Of a stretch of DNA of 64,000 bases, positions 40,195 to 50,135 are shown in pieces. Made by a program: the position numbers and the translations under genes. Position 1 is the stretch's first letter. Every line of letters begins with the position of its first letter. The notes beneath the pieces were generated by a model that saw only the letters and a program-made list of their open reading frames with translations, did no database searches and was not told the origin of the DNA. The stretch is from contig JANINJ010000107.1 in the NCBI GenBank assembly GCA_024508855.1, positions 310,001 to 374,000 on the forward strand, in the 5' to 3' direction. The DNA is from Xanthobacteraceae bacterium (GTDB lineage: Bacteria > Pseudomonadota > Alphaproteobacteria > Rhizobiales > Xanthobacteraceae).

Positions 40195-40218
40195 TAATTG
40201 CCGCCAAGGAACTATGAC

Positions 40219-41883
<1,665 letters not shown>

Positions 41884-41891
41884 GATTCGCC

Positions 41892-42476
41892 GTGCGGGTC
41901 ATTCGCGCCAGGGATTGCAAGACGACGCGGTGGAAGAACGGCGGCGGTTCGACCACGGAAATCGCTATCGAACCAGCTAACGCCTCGCTGGAGGATTTCG
42001 ACTGGCGCATCAGCATGGCTGTAGTCGCCTCCGATGGACCATTCTCCAATTTTCCCGGGATTGATCGCACCTTAGCCATCATCAAGGGGAGCGGTTTGAT
42101 ACTGACGGTCGGTGATGCCATGCCAGTGACGCTGGCAACCGGGACGGTCCCCATTAGTTTTCAAGGCGATACGCCGACGGCGGCACGGCTGACCGCCGAC
42201 GAGATCACCGACCTCAATGTCATGACGCGGTCCAACCGCTTCCGCCACACGTTGCTCCGCGTCTCGACATCGATGTCATGCGAGTTCGGCCATAACGATA
42301 CTGCCGTGGTTCTGTCGCTTGACGGCGCGACGAGGGTCGTCGCTGGACAGGACAGCGCAACGCTCGATCATGGCGATGCAGCTCTTATCGACCGCACAAC
42401 GACAGCCGATTTTCATATCGAGCCGGCGGCAAACAACTGTTACCTGATCTGGCTCAAAGCTCAGCAATCACCCTGA
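41892..42476 (+). CDS. hutD: HutD-family protein
   Basis: A 194-aa cupin-fold HutD protein starting at GTG 41892, eight bases after hutU. The N-terminal RARDCKTTRWKNGGGSTTEIA and DFDWRISMAVVASDGPFSNFPGIDRTL segments are diagnostic. HutD is required at high histidine or urocanate flux in Pseudomonas and is thought to limit hut expression or bind an intermediate; the mechanism is not settled. It converges on the PhnD-like gene with 37 bases between. Confidence 0.92.
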   Translation: MRVIRARDCKTTRWKNGGGSTTEIAIEPANASLEDFDWRISMAVVASDGPFSNFPGIDRTLAIIKGSGLILTVGDAMPVTLATGTVPISFQGDTPTAARLTADEITDLNVMTRSNRFRHTLLRVSTSMSCEFGHNDTAVVLSLDGATRVVAGQDSATLDHGDAALIDRTTTADFHIEPAANNCYLIWLKAQQSP

Positions 42477-42513
42477 GCAGCATCGCTGCGGCGACTCCGT
42501 CACAGATTCGCGA

Positions 42514-43317
42514 TCAACCCGGACATGCATACGCGGCAGCGCGCGCCTCCGCGTCCCAGCGCAGCATCAAATCGTAATCCGCGACCGCAACCGGCGCAAA
42601 GCCCTTCAAGCACAGCCGTTCCCTGAGATCGTCGCAGACCGCAACCTCACCGAATTTCAATAGCGTTGCCCGCAACGACAGCACCACATCATCCGGACAG
42701 TCCCTGCTCGCAATGAGGAACGGGATCGGTGCGGCATCCGTCCTCGCAACAATCCGGATATGCGATGCGAGAGCGGGATCGTGACGCCGCATTAAATCCA
42801 GCGCATAGCTGTCGAGCGGGCCGATATCGATATCGCCAGCGAGGAGTGCTTCGATCACGCGTCGCGGCGTGGTGAGCGGACCGACGCTTTCGCGGTAAAG
42901 ATTCTCGCCCTGTCGCTGCCAATACGGCAACAAATGGTGCCGCAACGCATTGTAGCCCGAATGCGAATCCTCGACGGTATAACCGAGTCGACCTCCGAAC
43001 GTATCTTCCAGCGACTGAAATCGAGAATCTGCCTTTACAACCAATCGCGTCGTATAGACCGCTTTTCCGGAGCTTAACGGTAGCGGCGCAGCCACAGGTT
43101 TCGGCGGGTGGCTGGACAGCTTGTAGGGAAAGCCGCACATGAAAGCGCAGCCAAGATGGGGGCGCGACCACAGGTCCGCCAGGGGCGCCGGAAAAGCATG
43201 GTCGGTCACCCGCAGATCGACACCACTCGCATCTGCGAGCCACGCAAACAATTCCTTCCAGGCCGCCGCCGCGCCGGGATTGACCGAATACATCCGCGCA
43301 TTTGCGAAGTAGGCCAT
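42514..43317 (-). CDS. PhnD/SsuA/transferrin-like binding-fold protein without signal peptide
   Basis: A 267-aa protein with the type-2 periplasmic-binding fold: SVNPGAAAAWKELFAWLADA at the start, CGFPYKLS near 61, GRLGYTVEDSHSGYNALRHHLL near 108, ALLAGDIDIGPLDSYALDLM near 153, all as in phosphonate-binding PhnD. Unlike the true binding proteins of the window it has no signal peptide; the first strand starts at residue 2. It should therefore be cytoplasmic and may be a sensor, carrier or enzyme. It lies nine bases after the ornithine-cyclodeaminase-like gene and shares its HutC-type operator. Confidence 0.85.
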   Translation of the reverse strand: MAYFANARMYSVNPGAAAAWKELFAWLADASGVDLRVTDHAFPAPLADLWSRPHLGCAFMCGFPYKLSSHPPKPVAAPLPLSSGKAVYTTRLVVKADSRFQSLEDTFGGRLGYTVEDSHSGYNALRHHLLPYWQRQGENLYRESVGPLTTPRRVIEALLAGDIDIGPLDSYALDLMRRHDPALASHIRIVARTDAAPIPFLIASRDCPDDVVLSLRATLLKFGEVAVCDDLRERLCLKGFAPVAVADYDLMLRWDAEARAAAYACPG

Positions 43318-43326
43318 GACTTCAAT

Positions 43327-44328
43327 TCACGCGAAGCGGAGTCGCTGCCCGATGTCGAGCCGCTTCGACTTTTCCAACATGGCATGACCGAGCGCGATAT
43401 CTGACAGAGATAGGCCGCGATGCCAGAACAGATTGGTCTCAGCATCGCTTTCTCTGCCCGGCTTCAGGCCTGCCACGATCTGCCCGAGTTCGGCGTGCAA
43501 GGTCTTCTCGGACAGTTTGCCCGTCTCGACATGCGCGCGCAGGCTTCCAAACTTCCCGCCCTTGCACTGACCCCAATCGTCGACGACCAGTTTCGTCATG
43601 ATGTCGGTGAGCGACAGTTCGATCGCGCTCATGGTGCCATAGGGAACAACAAAGGCCCCCTTCTTGATCCAGGAGGTCTTCAGCATCGGCGTCGGCTTGT
43701 CGAGCCGCGATGCCTCGACCACGATATCGGCGCCCTCGATGCAACTCTGCCAATCGCTCGTTGCTACGACTTTCTTGCCGAGATCGCGGCTGAGCCGTTC
43801 TGCAAAATTATTGCGGCTTTCTTCACGCCGGGAATGAACGCGGATTTCGTCGAAGTCGAACAGATGATTGAGTAGCCGCACGTTCCAGTAGGCGGTCCCT
43901 CGCGCCCCGATATGGCCGAGGATTTTGGAGTTCTTGCGGGCCAGATGCTTGGCGCCGATGGCGGTCACTGCACCGGTACGCATGTCGGTGATGCCGCTCG
44001 CATCGAGGATCGCCTTAGGCGCTCCGGTTCGCGGATCGAACAGGGCGAGGATTGCCAGTTCGGACGGAAAGCCGAGCTTGTAGTTATCGACGAAGTCACC
44101 GACGATCTTCACGCCCGCGCTGTCAATCGGCTCCTTGATGGCGCCGCGCAGCACGTTGAAATGACCGTTGGCGACGCCCGGTTCGAGATGCATGCGCGGT
44201 TCAATCACCGTCTCGCCCCGGCCCTGGCTGGCAAGGCTCGCCTCAATCGCCGACAGGATTTCATCGTCGGTGATCTTAAGTTCTTCGATATCGAGACGAT
44301 TCAGATAGGTGATGTAGATCGGCGGCAA
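43327..44328 (-). CDS. Ornithine cyclodeaminase/mu-crystallin family protein
   Basis: A 333-aa NAD(P)-dependent protein of the OCD/mu-crystallin family. Visible are the N-terminal dimer domain, KIVGDFVDNYKLGFPSELA near 75, ASGITDMRTGAVTAIGAKHLA near 110, the Rossmann loop GHIGARGTAYWN near 140 and DIVVEASRLDKPTPML near 195. I choose TTG 44328 because it follows a perfect AGGAGG; the longer GTG start at 44367 has no ribosome-binding site and an odd Arg/Gly-rich leader. Family members deaminate ornithine, reduce ketimines or oxidise amino acids. The operator at 44380 just upstream suggests HutC control, independent of the preceding hutU-like gene. Confidence 0.87.
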   Translation of the reverse strand: MPPIYITYLNRLDIEELKITDDEILSAIEASLASQGRGETVIEPRMHLEPGVANGHFNVLRGAIKEPIDSAGVKIVGDFVDNYKLGFPSELAILALFDPRTGAPKAILDASGITDMRTGAVTAIGAKHLARKNSKILGHIGARGTAYWNVRLLNHLFDFDEIRVHSRREESRNNFAERLSRDLGKKVVATSDWQSCIEGADIVVEASRLDKPTPMLKTSWIKKGAFVVPYGTMSAIELSLTDIMTKLVVDDWGQCKGGKFGSLRAHVETGKLSEKTLHAELGQIVAGLKPGRESDAETNLFWHRGLSLSDIALGHAMLEKSKRLDIGQRLRFA

Positions 44329-44379
44329 GGGACCTCCTCGCCGGCGGCCGCGCTCGGTCGTCGGCACTGCAATTTAATA

Positions 44380-44389
44380 TGTCTATACA
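44380..44389. promoter_or_regulatory. HutC-type operator upstream of the OCD-like gene
   Basis: TGTCTATACA is the exact reverse complement of the 38901 site. It lies in the 104-base gap between the hutU-like gene and the OCD-like gene, 52 bases upstream of TTG 44328, marking an internal promoter inside the minus-strand array. Confidence 0.6.
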
Positions 44390-44432
44390 TTATTGCAGGC
44401 CATGAGGAAGTCAACAAGGCGTCGATGCTGGC

Positions 44433-46091
44433 TCAGCCGGGCAATCCCAGCGGGAGCGTCGCGGACAAGCCGGTGCGTTTGGCCTGATCGATCGCGATAT
44501 CGTAACCGGCGTCTGCATGCCGCAACACGCCAATCCCCGGATCGCCATCCAGAACCCGCTTGAGCCGCTCGGCAGTCGCCGGATTGCCATCCGCGACGAT
44601 GGTGACACCTGCACTGACGCCACGCCCGCCGAGACCATGAACCGCGACGAGATCCGCTCCCGACGAACAGTTGAGCAGCGCATTAAGGATCGGCCAATCG
44701 GCAATGGCGTCCGAACCGTCCTTCATATTCTCCGTTTCCCGATGAGGAAGTGCCGCGGAGCCCGAATCCAGATGATCGCGGGTAAATGCGATGGGTGCGG
44801 AAATCCTGCCGCTCGCCACCGCGTCGTTGACCATCAGAGCCAGACGGCTGCGCTCGCCATAGCCGAGCCATCCGATCCGTGCCGGCAGGCCCGTGAACTT
44901 GACGTGCTCGCGGGCCTTTTCGATCCATGAGGCAATCGGATGGTTGGATGAAAAGGTTTCGAGGATCATGTCATCGATGGTGTAGATATCTTTCGGGTCG
45001 CCGGACACAGCGATCCAGCGGAACGGACCTATGCCCTCGCAGAACAGCGGACGGATATAGAGATCGACGAAGGAGCGCATACGGAAAGCATCTTCGACAC
45101 CAGCAGCCTTCGCTTCAGCACGCAGGCTGTTGCCGTATTCGAATACGATCGCGCCGCGATCCATGAAGCCGAGCATGGCGCGGACATGCGTCGCAACCGA
45201 TCGCCGCGCCAATTCCATCAACTTCTTGGGATCGCTCGACCGCATCGCACATGCTTGTTCCAGCGATAATTCGGCCGGCACATATCCTTTCAATGGATCG
45301 GGAAAGGTCTGATCTGTGACGATATCAGGCAGAATTCCCCGTCTCGCCAGTTCGGGCAGCACCACAGCGGCATTCGCGCACAACGCGAGCGCCAACGGGC
45401 GTCGCTCGTCGCGCGCGGCTGTCCACTGCGCAATGGCCTCGTCGAGGTTGTCGGTGACAGCATCGCAATAGCCGGACGCGATGCGCCGATCGATGCGAGC
45501 CCGATCGACTTCGATCACCAACGTCGATGCGCCCGCAAGCTTTCCAGCGAGCGGCTGCGCACCGCTCATGCCGCCACAGCCGGACGTCAGCAGCAACCGT
45601 CCTGCGAGCGTTCCGCCAAAATGCTGGCGCGCGATCGCCATGAAGGTTTCGAATGTACCTTGCAGAATTCCCTGGCTGCCGATGTATTGCCAGGCCGCCG
45701 CCGTCATGCCGGGATAGACCGTGAGCCCCATATCGTCGAGCTTCCGGCGGCTGTCCTCGCCGCTCCATTCGCCCACGAGATTGCCGTTGGCCATGATGAC
45801 AAGCGGCGTCGTGGACTGACCGGGAAAGACGCCGACCGGCTTGCCCGACTGCATGACGAAGGTCTGATCCTCGCGCATTGTCGCGAGCGTCGCGACGATA
45901 CGATCGAAGCTCTTCCAGTCGCGCGCCGCCCGCGCGATCGACATGTAAATGACGAGATTTTCGGGATCCTCGCCATTCTCGAGATTGTTCTCCAGCAAGC
46001 GCAGAATCGCCTCCTGCCGCCACCCCTTGCAGCGCAGAACGTTGCCGCGCTCAGCCTTCACCTCTTTGCCGCGACGTACGGGAATTATCAT
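44433..46091 (-). CDS. Urocanate hydratase paralogue, divergent (candidate thiourocanate-type hydratase)
   Basis: A 552-aa member of the urocanase family, full length and with the NAD-binding GCGGMSGAQPLAGKLAGAS near 170 and DHLDSGSAALPHRETENMKDG near 437. Several positions that are invariant in the canonical neighbour differ. Cys409 becomes Gly407 (LPARIGWLGYGERSRL), [11 protein letters not shown] becomes [23 protein letters not shown] becomes NLVGEWSGEDSR, and [15 protein letters not shown] becomes HGLGGRGVSAG. The fold and NAD are kept but the pocket has changed, so a modified urocanate is the likely substrate. ATG 46091 follows GAGGAGG, two bases after the GST stop. It is the last gene of the ubiD-liv-DUF917-GST operon. 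Thiourocanate or S-methyl-thiourocanate is my best guess; methylurocanates are alternatives. Confidence 0.88.
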   Translation of the reverse strand: MIIPVRRGKEVKAERGNVLRCKGWRQEAILRLLENNLENGEDPENLVIYMSIARAARDWKSFDRIVATLATMREDQTFVMQSGKPVGVFPGQSTTPLVIMANGNLVGEWSGEDSRRKLDDMGLTVYPGMTAAAWQYIGSQGILQGTFETFMAIARQHFGGTLAGRLLLTSGCGGMSGAQPLAGKLAGASTLVIEVDRARIDRRIASGYCDAVTDNLDEAIAQWTAARDERRPLALALCANAAVVLPELARRGILPDIVTDQTFPDPLKGYVPAELSLEQACAMRSSDPKKLMELARRSVATHVRAMLGFMDRGAIVFEYGNSLRAEAKAAGVEDAFRMRSFVDLYIRPLFCEGIGPFRWIAVSGDPKDIYTIDDMILETFSSNHPIASWIEKAREHVKFTGLPARIGWLGYGERSRLALMVNDAVASGRISAPIAFTRDHLDSGSAALPHRETENMKDGSDAIADWPILNALLNCSSGADLVAVHGLGGRGVSAGVTIVADGNPATAERLKRVLDGDPGIGVLRHADAGYDIAIDQAKRTGLSATLPLGLPG

Positions 46092-46093
46092 TG

Positions 46094-46699
46094 TCAGGCC
46101 TCCTCAACCAGGGGAACCCAGCCGGGCCGGGCCTTGACCCGCGCAAGCCAGGCGCGGATCGCCGGGAATTTGTCCATGTCGTAGCCACCTTCCGGCGCCA
46201 TCGCGACGTAGCCGAACACGCCGATGTCGGCGATCGTGTAACGATTGTCGACAAGCCAGTCGTGGGTAGCGAGCCATTGATCGAGCTTAGCAAGCGCCAC
46301 GTAAGCACCTTCCTGGAAATCGGCGATCCGGCTTTTCATCTGGTCGGCAATTCCGCGCATGGTGTAAAACCGCGGCAACGCCAGCGCGCGCAACAGATCG
46401 GCCTGTTCGAAGGTCAGCCAACTCGTAACCTCGGCGCGCAAGTAACGATCGTCAGGCAACAACGGCGAGCCTTCTGCGAGGTAAAGCATGATCGCCGCAG
46501 ACTCCACGATGGTTCGCCCATCCTCGAGTTCGAGCACCGGCACGCGCGCGAAACGGCTCTTGGCGCGGAACGCAGGATCATTCGTCGCGCCCTTTGCCAG
46601 ATCGAGGGTGACGCGTTCGAAGGGAATGCCGAGTTGCGTCAGCAGAATGCGTACTTTCCAGGCGTTGCCAGACAACCGGCTGTCATAGAGACGCAACAT
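46094..46699 (-). CDS. Glutathione S-transferase family protein
   Basis: A 201-aa GST: thioredoxin-like N-domain (MLRLYDSRLSGNAWKVRILL, residues 1-78) with Ser10 at the usual catalytic position and the glutathione-binding RVPVLELEDGRTIVESAAI near 52, then a helical C-domain ending near 201. It is tightly coupled with the DUF917 gene (14 bases) and the hutU-like gene (2 bases). A GST here could handle the sulfur or thioether of the substrate, which would fit a thio-imidazole pathway; this is inference. Confidence 0.92.
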   Translation of the reverse strand: MLRLYDSRLSGNAWKVRILLTQLGIPFERVTLDLAKGATNDPAFRAKSRFARVPVLELEDGRTIVESAAIMLYLAEGSPLLPDDRYLRAEVTSWLTFEQADLLRALALPRFYTMRGIADQMKSRIADFQEGAYVALAKLDQWLATHDWLVDNRYTIADIGVFGYVAMAPEGGYDMDKFPAIRAWLARVKARPGWVPLVEEA

Positions 46700-46713
46700 G
46701 GCGGTTTACTTCC

Positions 46714-47781
46714 TCAGAGATAGGATCGCATATCGACGCCCATGGCCTTTTCGACCTCCGGGAATACAGCCGGATCGAGCGCGCCCTTGCCCACCGGAAA
46801 TTTCGACCGATGCGCGATGATGACAGCCACACGGCTGCCTGGTTTCGATTCCGAAATCGACACGACTTCACCAGTCTGCGGATCGAGCGTTCCAATCATG
46901 TCGGGAAATGTCGCCACCCGCTTGCCCGCGAAGTCAGCGGTCATGAATTCGTTATAGACACCGAGAACTGCCTCACCGTCTTTGCCCCGCACGATCATCT
47001 GGCCGAGATCAAAGCCGCCGCCGTAGGTCACGTTGTTTGCCGTCACCTCGCCTTCGACCAGTAACTCGCCACCTAAAAACTCTACTGTCGCGCGGACGCG
47101 GTCCGGTCCGTTGGCGGTGAGCATCGCTCGCCCAAGATCGAGCTGAAAGGTGATGGCGCCCGCCGCGCCATTCTCCTTGATGAAGCCGGCGGTCAACGGA
47201 CCACGCGCGGCATAGATCAATCCGCCATTGACCACGGCAGCCTGACGCATCACGTTGGAGGTACGAACGATGTCACCTTCGACCATGACAGCGAATTCAT
47301 TCTGTTCGGCGCTGCTGCCGCTGCAACCGATCTGCGTGATGGAGATATCCAGCCGGGACGCCAGCCCCATGCCGCCCATTTTGACCGTCGGATGTCCGCG
47401 CCCATTGGACGCTGCGTCGATGTAGTCGAGTCCGAGCGCGGACGCGACCAGCCAGGCATTGAAACCTGGCACATGCCCGCAGATCACGCCGACCGGCGAC
47501 TTCGGTAGCTTTTCGATGAGGCGTCGCGCTGCGTTGATGGAATCGCGCGGGCGGATCGCCCAGTTAGCAAACCCGGGGGCGCCGACGGCCGTCGCAGTAA
47601 TAACCACGTCGTCGGAATTCAATTCATCGAGCGCAACCAGCCGCACACCACCGTATTCGAGCGCCATCTGACCGAGGCCGAGGTTCTTGGCGACCGCATT
47701 CCTGCCGCTGCCGCCAGCCGAGAGAAACAATCCTCCGACCAACCCTGCTTCCACATCGTCCGCCGTCAGCATTCGCGCCAT
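46714..47781 (-). CDS. DUF917 (S-methyl-thiohydantoin desulfurase-like) protein
   Basis: A 355-aa protein of the former DUF917 family. N-terminal domain features are TADDVEAGLVGGLFLSAGGS near 5 (family: G-x-x-x-LGxGGGG), VALDELNSDDVVITATAVG near 48, GHVPGFNAWLVASALGLDYI near 101 and DAASNGRGHPTVKMGGMGL near 121; the C-terminal beta-rich domain follows from about 240. As I recall, members of this family have been described as S-methyl-thiohydantoin desulfurases in ergothioneine-type catabolism; other members sit beside hydantoinases. The sequence is divergent from typical DUF917, so the assignment is by family and neighbours only. It lies between the Liv ATPase and GST genes of one operon. Confidence 0.8.
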   Translation of the reverse strand: MARMLTADDVEAGLVGGLFLSAGGSGRNAVAKNLGLGQMALEYGGVRLVALDELNSDDVVITATAVGAPGFANWAIRPRDSINAARRLIEKLPKSPVGVICGHVPGFNAWLVASALGLDYIDAASNGRGHPTVKMGGMGLASRLDISITQIGCSGSSAEQNEFAVMVEGDIVRTSNVMRQAAVVNGGLIYAARGPLTAGFIKENGAAGAITFQLDLGRAMLTANGPDRVRATVEFLGGELLVEGEVTANNVTYGGGFDLGQMIVRGKDGEAVLGVYNEFMTADFAGKRVATFPDMIGTLDPQTGEVVSISESKPGSRVAVIIAHRSKFPVGKGALDPAVFPEVEKAMGVDMRSYL

Positions 47782-47822
47782 CGCTCATCCCCTTCATCCG
47801 CAACACGGATTTTCGAATATGC

Positions 47823-48536
47823 CTAAACTGCTGCGTCGATGCCGAGGAATGTCGCGAACATCGAGCCGGCCGCTTTGGCCTCGGCGGCTGTCCCCCGATA
47901 AACCTGCACGCCCGACGACAACACACAGACCTGATCCGCCACATCGAGGGCGCGCGCGGTGTTTTGCTCGACCAGAACAATGGTCATGCCTTCGCGCTTC
48001 AGTTTCAGCAAAGCGTCAAGGCAGAGATCAACCATCTTGGGCATCAGCCCCAGTGACAGTTCATCAACCAGCAACAAGCGGGGTTCGGCCATCAGCGCGC
48101 GGCCGATCGCCAGCATCTGTTGTTCGCCGCCCGATAGCGACGCCGCCATCTGGCTTCGTCGTTCATACAGCCGCGGGAAAAGACCGAACACGCGGTCGCG
48201 CTTGGTGGCATCGCGACTGATCGGACGGGCGTAGCCGCCAGCCGTCAGATTCTCATCCACCGTTAGATCGGAAAATAGCTGCCGTCCCTCCGGAACCAGC
48301 GAAATCCCGAGGCCGACCCGATCAATAGCCCTGCGGCGCGTGATGTCCTCTCCCTCGATAACAATACGACCGCCATGGATATCGACATGCCCCATGATCG
48401 CCATAATGGTCGACGTCTTGCCCGCGCCATTCGGACCTAACAACGCGAAAACGGACGCGGCCGGAACCTCAAACGACACATCGTGCACCGCCTCGACCGA
48501 ACCGTAGCCGCAATTGAGATTCTCAAGCTTCAGCAT
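47823..48536 (-). CDS. Branched-chain-type ABC transporter ATP-binding protein (LivF family)
   Basis: A 237-aa ATPase with Walker A GPNGAGKTS near 35, signature SLSGGEQQMLAIGRALM near 133 and Walker B RLLLVDELSLGLMPKMV near 154; note Asp-Glu-Leu in place of the usual Asp-Glu-Pro. ATG 48536 overlaps livG by 14 bases, and homology starts there. It is the second ATPase of the importer in the catabolic operon. Confidence 0.93.
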   Translation of the reverse strand: MLKLENLNCGYGSVEAVHDVSFEVPAASVFALLGPNGAGKTSTIMAIMGHVDIHGGRIVIEGEDITRRRAIDRVGLGISLVPEGRQLFSDLTVDENLTAGGYARPISRDATKRDRVFGLFPRLYERRSQMAASLSGGEQQMLAIGRALMAEPRLLLVDELSLGLMPKMVDLCLDALLKLKREGMTIVLVEQNTARALDVADQVCVLSSGVQVYRGTAAEAKAAGSMFATFLGIDAAV

Positions 48537-49290
48537 GGCTCGCCATCCCTCCACCGACATAAGCCTCGTGCACATCGGGATCGGCCATCACCTCGCGGGG
48601 CTCGCCGTCTCCGATCACCAGTCCGTTGTTCAGCACGATCAAGCGCCGGCAAATTCGCATGACCTCTTCGAGATTATGCTCGACCAGAACCACGGTAATG
48701 CCTTTTGCGTGAACCGCAGCGATGGCCTCAACCTGTTTCGATGCCTCGGCATGGTTCAGTCCCGCCAGCGGTTCGTCCAACAGGATCACGCACGGCTCGA
48801 CCGCAAGTGCACGCGCCACTTCAAGGCGTTTCATCTGGCCAAGTGGCAGCGAACCAGCGAGCTTCTTTTCCGTTCCAGCCAGGCCGACCTGCGCAATGAT
48901 CTCGGCGGCGCGTTCGTACTCCAAGCGTCTATCGAGGTGCATCAGGGCTCGGAAGGGAGACGACGTGCGGCGATAACCCGCCCCGAGCGCTACGTTGTCG
49001 AGCACGGTCATCTCTCGGAACGGCCGGACGATCTGATGAGTGAGTGCGAGCCCCCGCCGCACGCGCGCAGCAGTTCCGTCCGCCGTTACATCGACGCCGG
49101 AGAGTTGCACACTACCTTTGTCGGGCCGTAACAACCCTGCAATGATCTTGATTAGCGTCGTTTTGCCCGCGCCATTCGGTCCGATCAGCCCGACGAAATC
49201 TCCTTCTTTGATGGAGAAAGAAACACCGCCGACCGCCTGAACGCCGCCGAACCGGATAGCTACGTCGTCGAGTTTAAGTGCTGCGCTCAT
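48523..49290 (-). CDS. Branched-chain-type ABC transporter ATP-binding protein (LivG family)
   Basis: A 255-aa ATPase with Walker A GPNGAGKTT near 40, ALTHQIVRPFREMTVLDNVA near 86 (LivG normally has ARTFQ, here LTHQ), signature LPLGQMKRLEVARAL near 147 and Walker B VILLDEPLAGLNHAE near 168. The start overlaps livM by ATGA. Confidence 0.93.
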   Translation of the reverse strand: MSAALKLDDVAIRFGGVQAVGGVSFSIKEGDFVGLIGPNGAGKTTLIKIIAGLLRPDKGSVQLSGVDVTADGTAARVRRGLALTHQIVRPFREMTVLDNVALGAGYRRTSSPFRALMHLDRRLEYERAAEIIAQVGLAGTEKKLAGSLPLGQMKRLEVARALAVEPCVILLDEPLAGLNHAEASKQVEAIAAVHAKGITVVLVEHNLEEVMRICRRLIVLNNGLVIGDGEPREVMADPDVHEAYVGGGMASHAEA

Positions 49291-50135
49291 GACCGCCTCA
49301 CCGCCAGGAAGGCTCTTTGAACCATGCCCGTCAGGCCGCCCGGAGCGAGGCGGATCACCAGTACCAGCAGCCCGCCAAACACCAGCAGGCGGTAATCGTT
49401 CACGAAGCGGATCGCCTCCGGCAACAGAGTCAGGCCGACTGCCGCCACGACAACGCCCCAGGTCGATCCGATGCCGCCGATCACGACCATCGCCATCAGC
49501 ATCACCGAGAAGATGAAGTCGAAGGCGTCGACGGTGATGAACTGCGTGAAAAACGTGTAGAGACATCCGGCCAGCCCGGCGAGCGCCGTACCGATACCGA
49601 AAGCGGCCAGCTTGTAAGCACCGGAGTTGATACCGAGCGTCGCAGCCGCCCCTTCGTCTTCACCGACGGCACGAAAGGCAAAGCCCATCCATGACCGGCT
49701 GATGTAAAGACTGAGAGCGATAGTCGCCGCCGCGAACAGTAGGATCATCGTCATATTGCCGACAGGACCGAAACCGGTTGCCGGAATGCCGCTGATTCCC
49801 ATCTCACCACCGAGCCACGCCTGCTTACGAACGAAGCCGACGAACAGGAAGTTTACACCGATCGTGGTGACCGCTAGAAAATCAGTGCGCACACGCAGCG
49901 AAGCAAACCCGACCGCAAGCCCGAGCAGGCTTCCAGTGAGAAGCGCCGCCATGATCGCCAACGGAACGCTTCCGCTTCCGACCATTGTCAGCGCCGCAGC
50001 GTAGGCGCCCGCGCCAAAGAAAGCGCCGTGACCGAGGCTTATCTGCCCGCAGAATCCACTAATCATATTGAGGCTCACCGCCAGGATGACGTTGATGCCA
50101 ATAATTGAAATGATGCTGATTTCGTAAGCGCTCAT
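49287..50135 (-). CDS. Branched-chain-type ABC transporter permease (LivM family)
   Basis: A 282-aa permease with LivM-type NMISGFCGQISLGHGAFFGAG near 22 and VGEDEGAAATLGINSGAYKL near 160, and about nine membrane segments. It overlaps the LivH and LivG genes by four bases each. Confidence 0.93.
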   Translation of the reverse strand: MSAYEISIISIIGINVILAVSLNMISGFCGQISLGHGAFFGAGAYAAALTMVGSGSVPLAIMAALLTGSLLGLAVGFASLRVRTDFLAVTTIGVNFLFVGFVRKQAWLGGEMGISGIPATGFGPVGNMTMILLFAAATIALSLYISRSWMGFAFRAVGEDEGAAATLGINSGAYKLAAFGIGTALAGLAGCLYTFFTQFITVDAFDFIFSVMLMAMVVIGGIGSTWGVVVAAVGLTLLPEAIRFVNDYRLLVFGGLLVLVIRLAPGGLTGMVQRAFLAVRRS

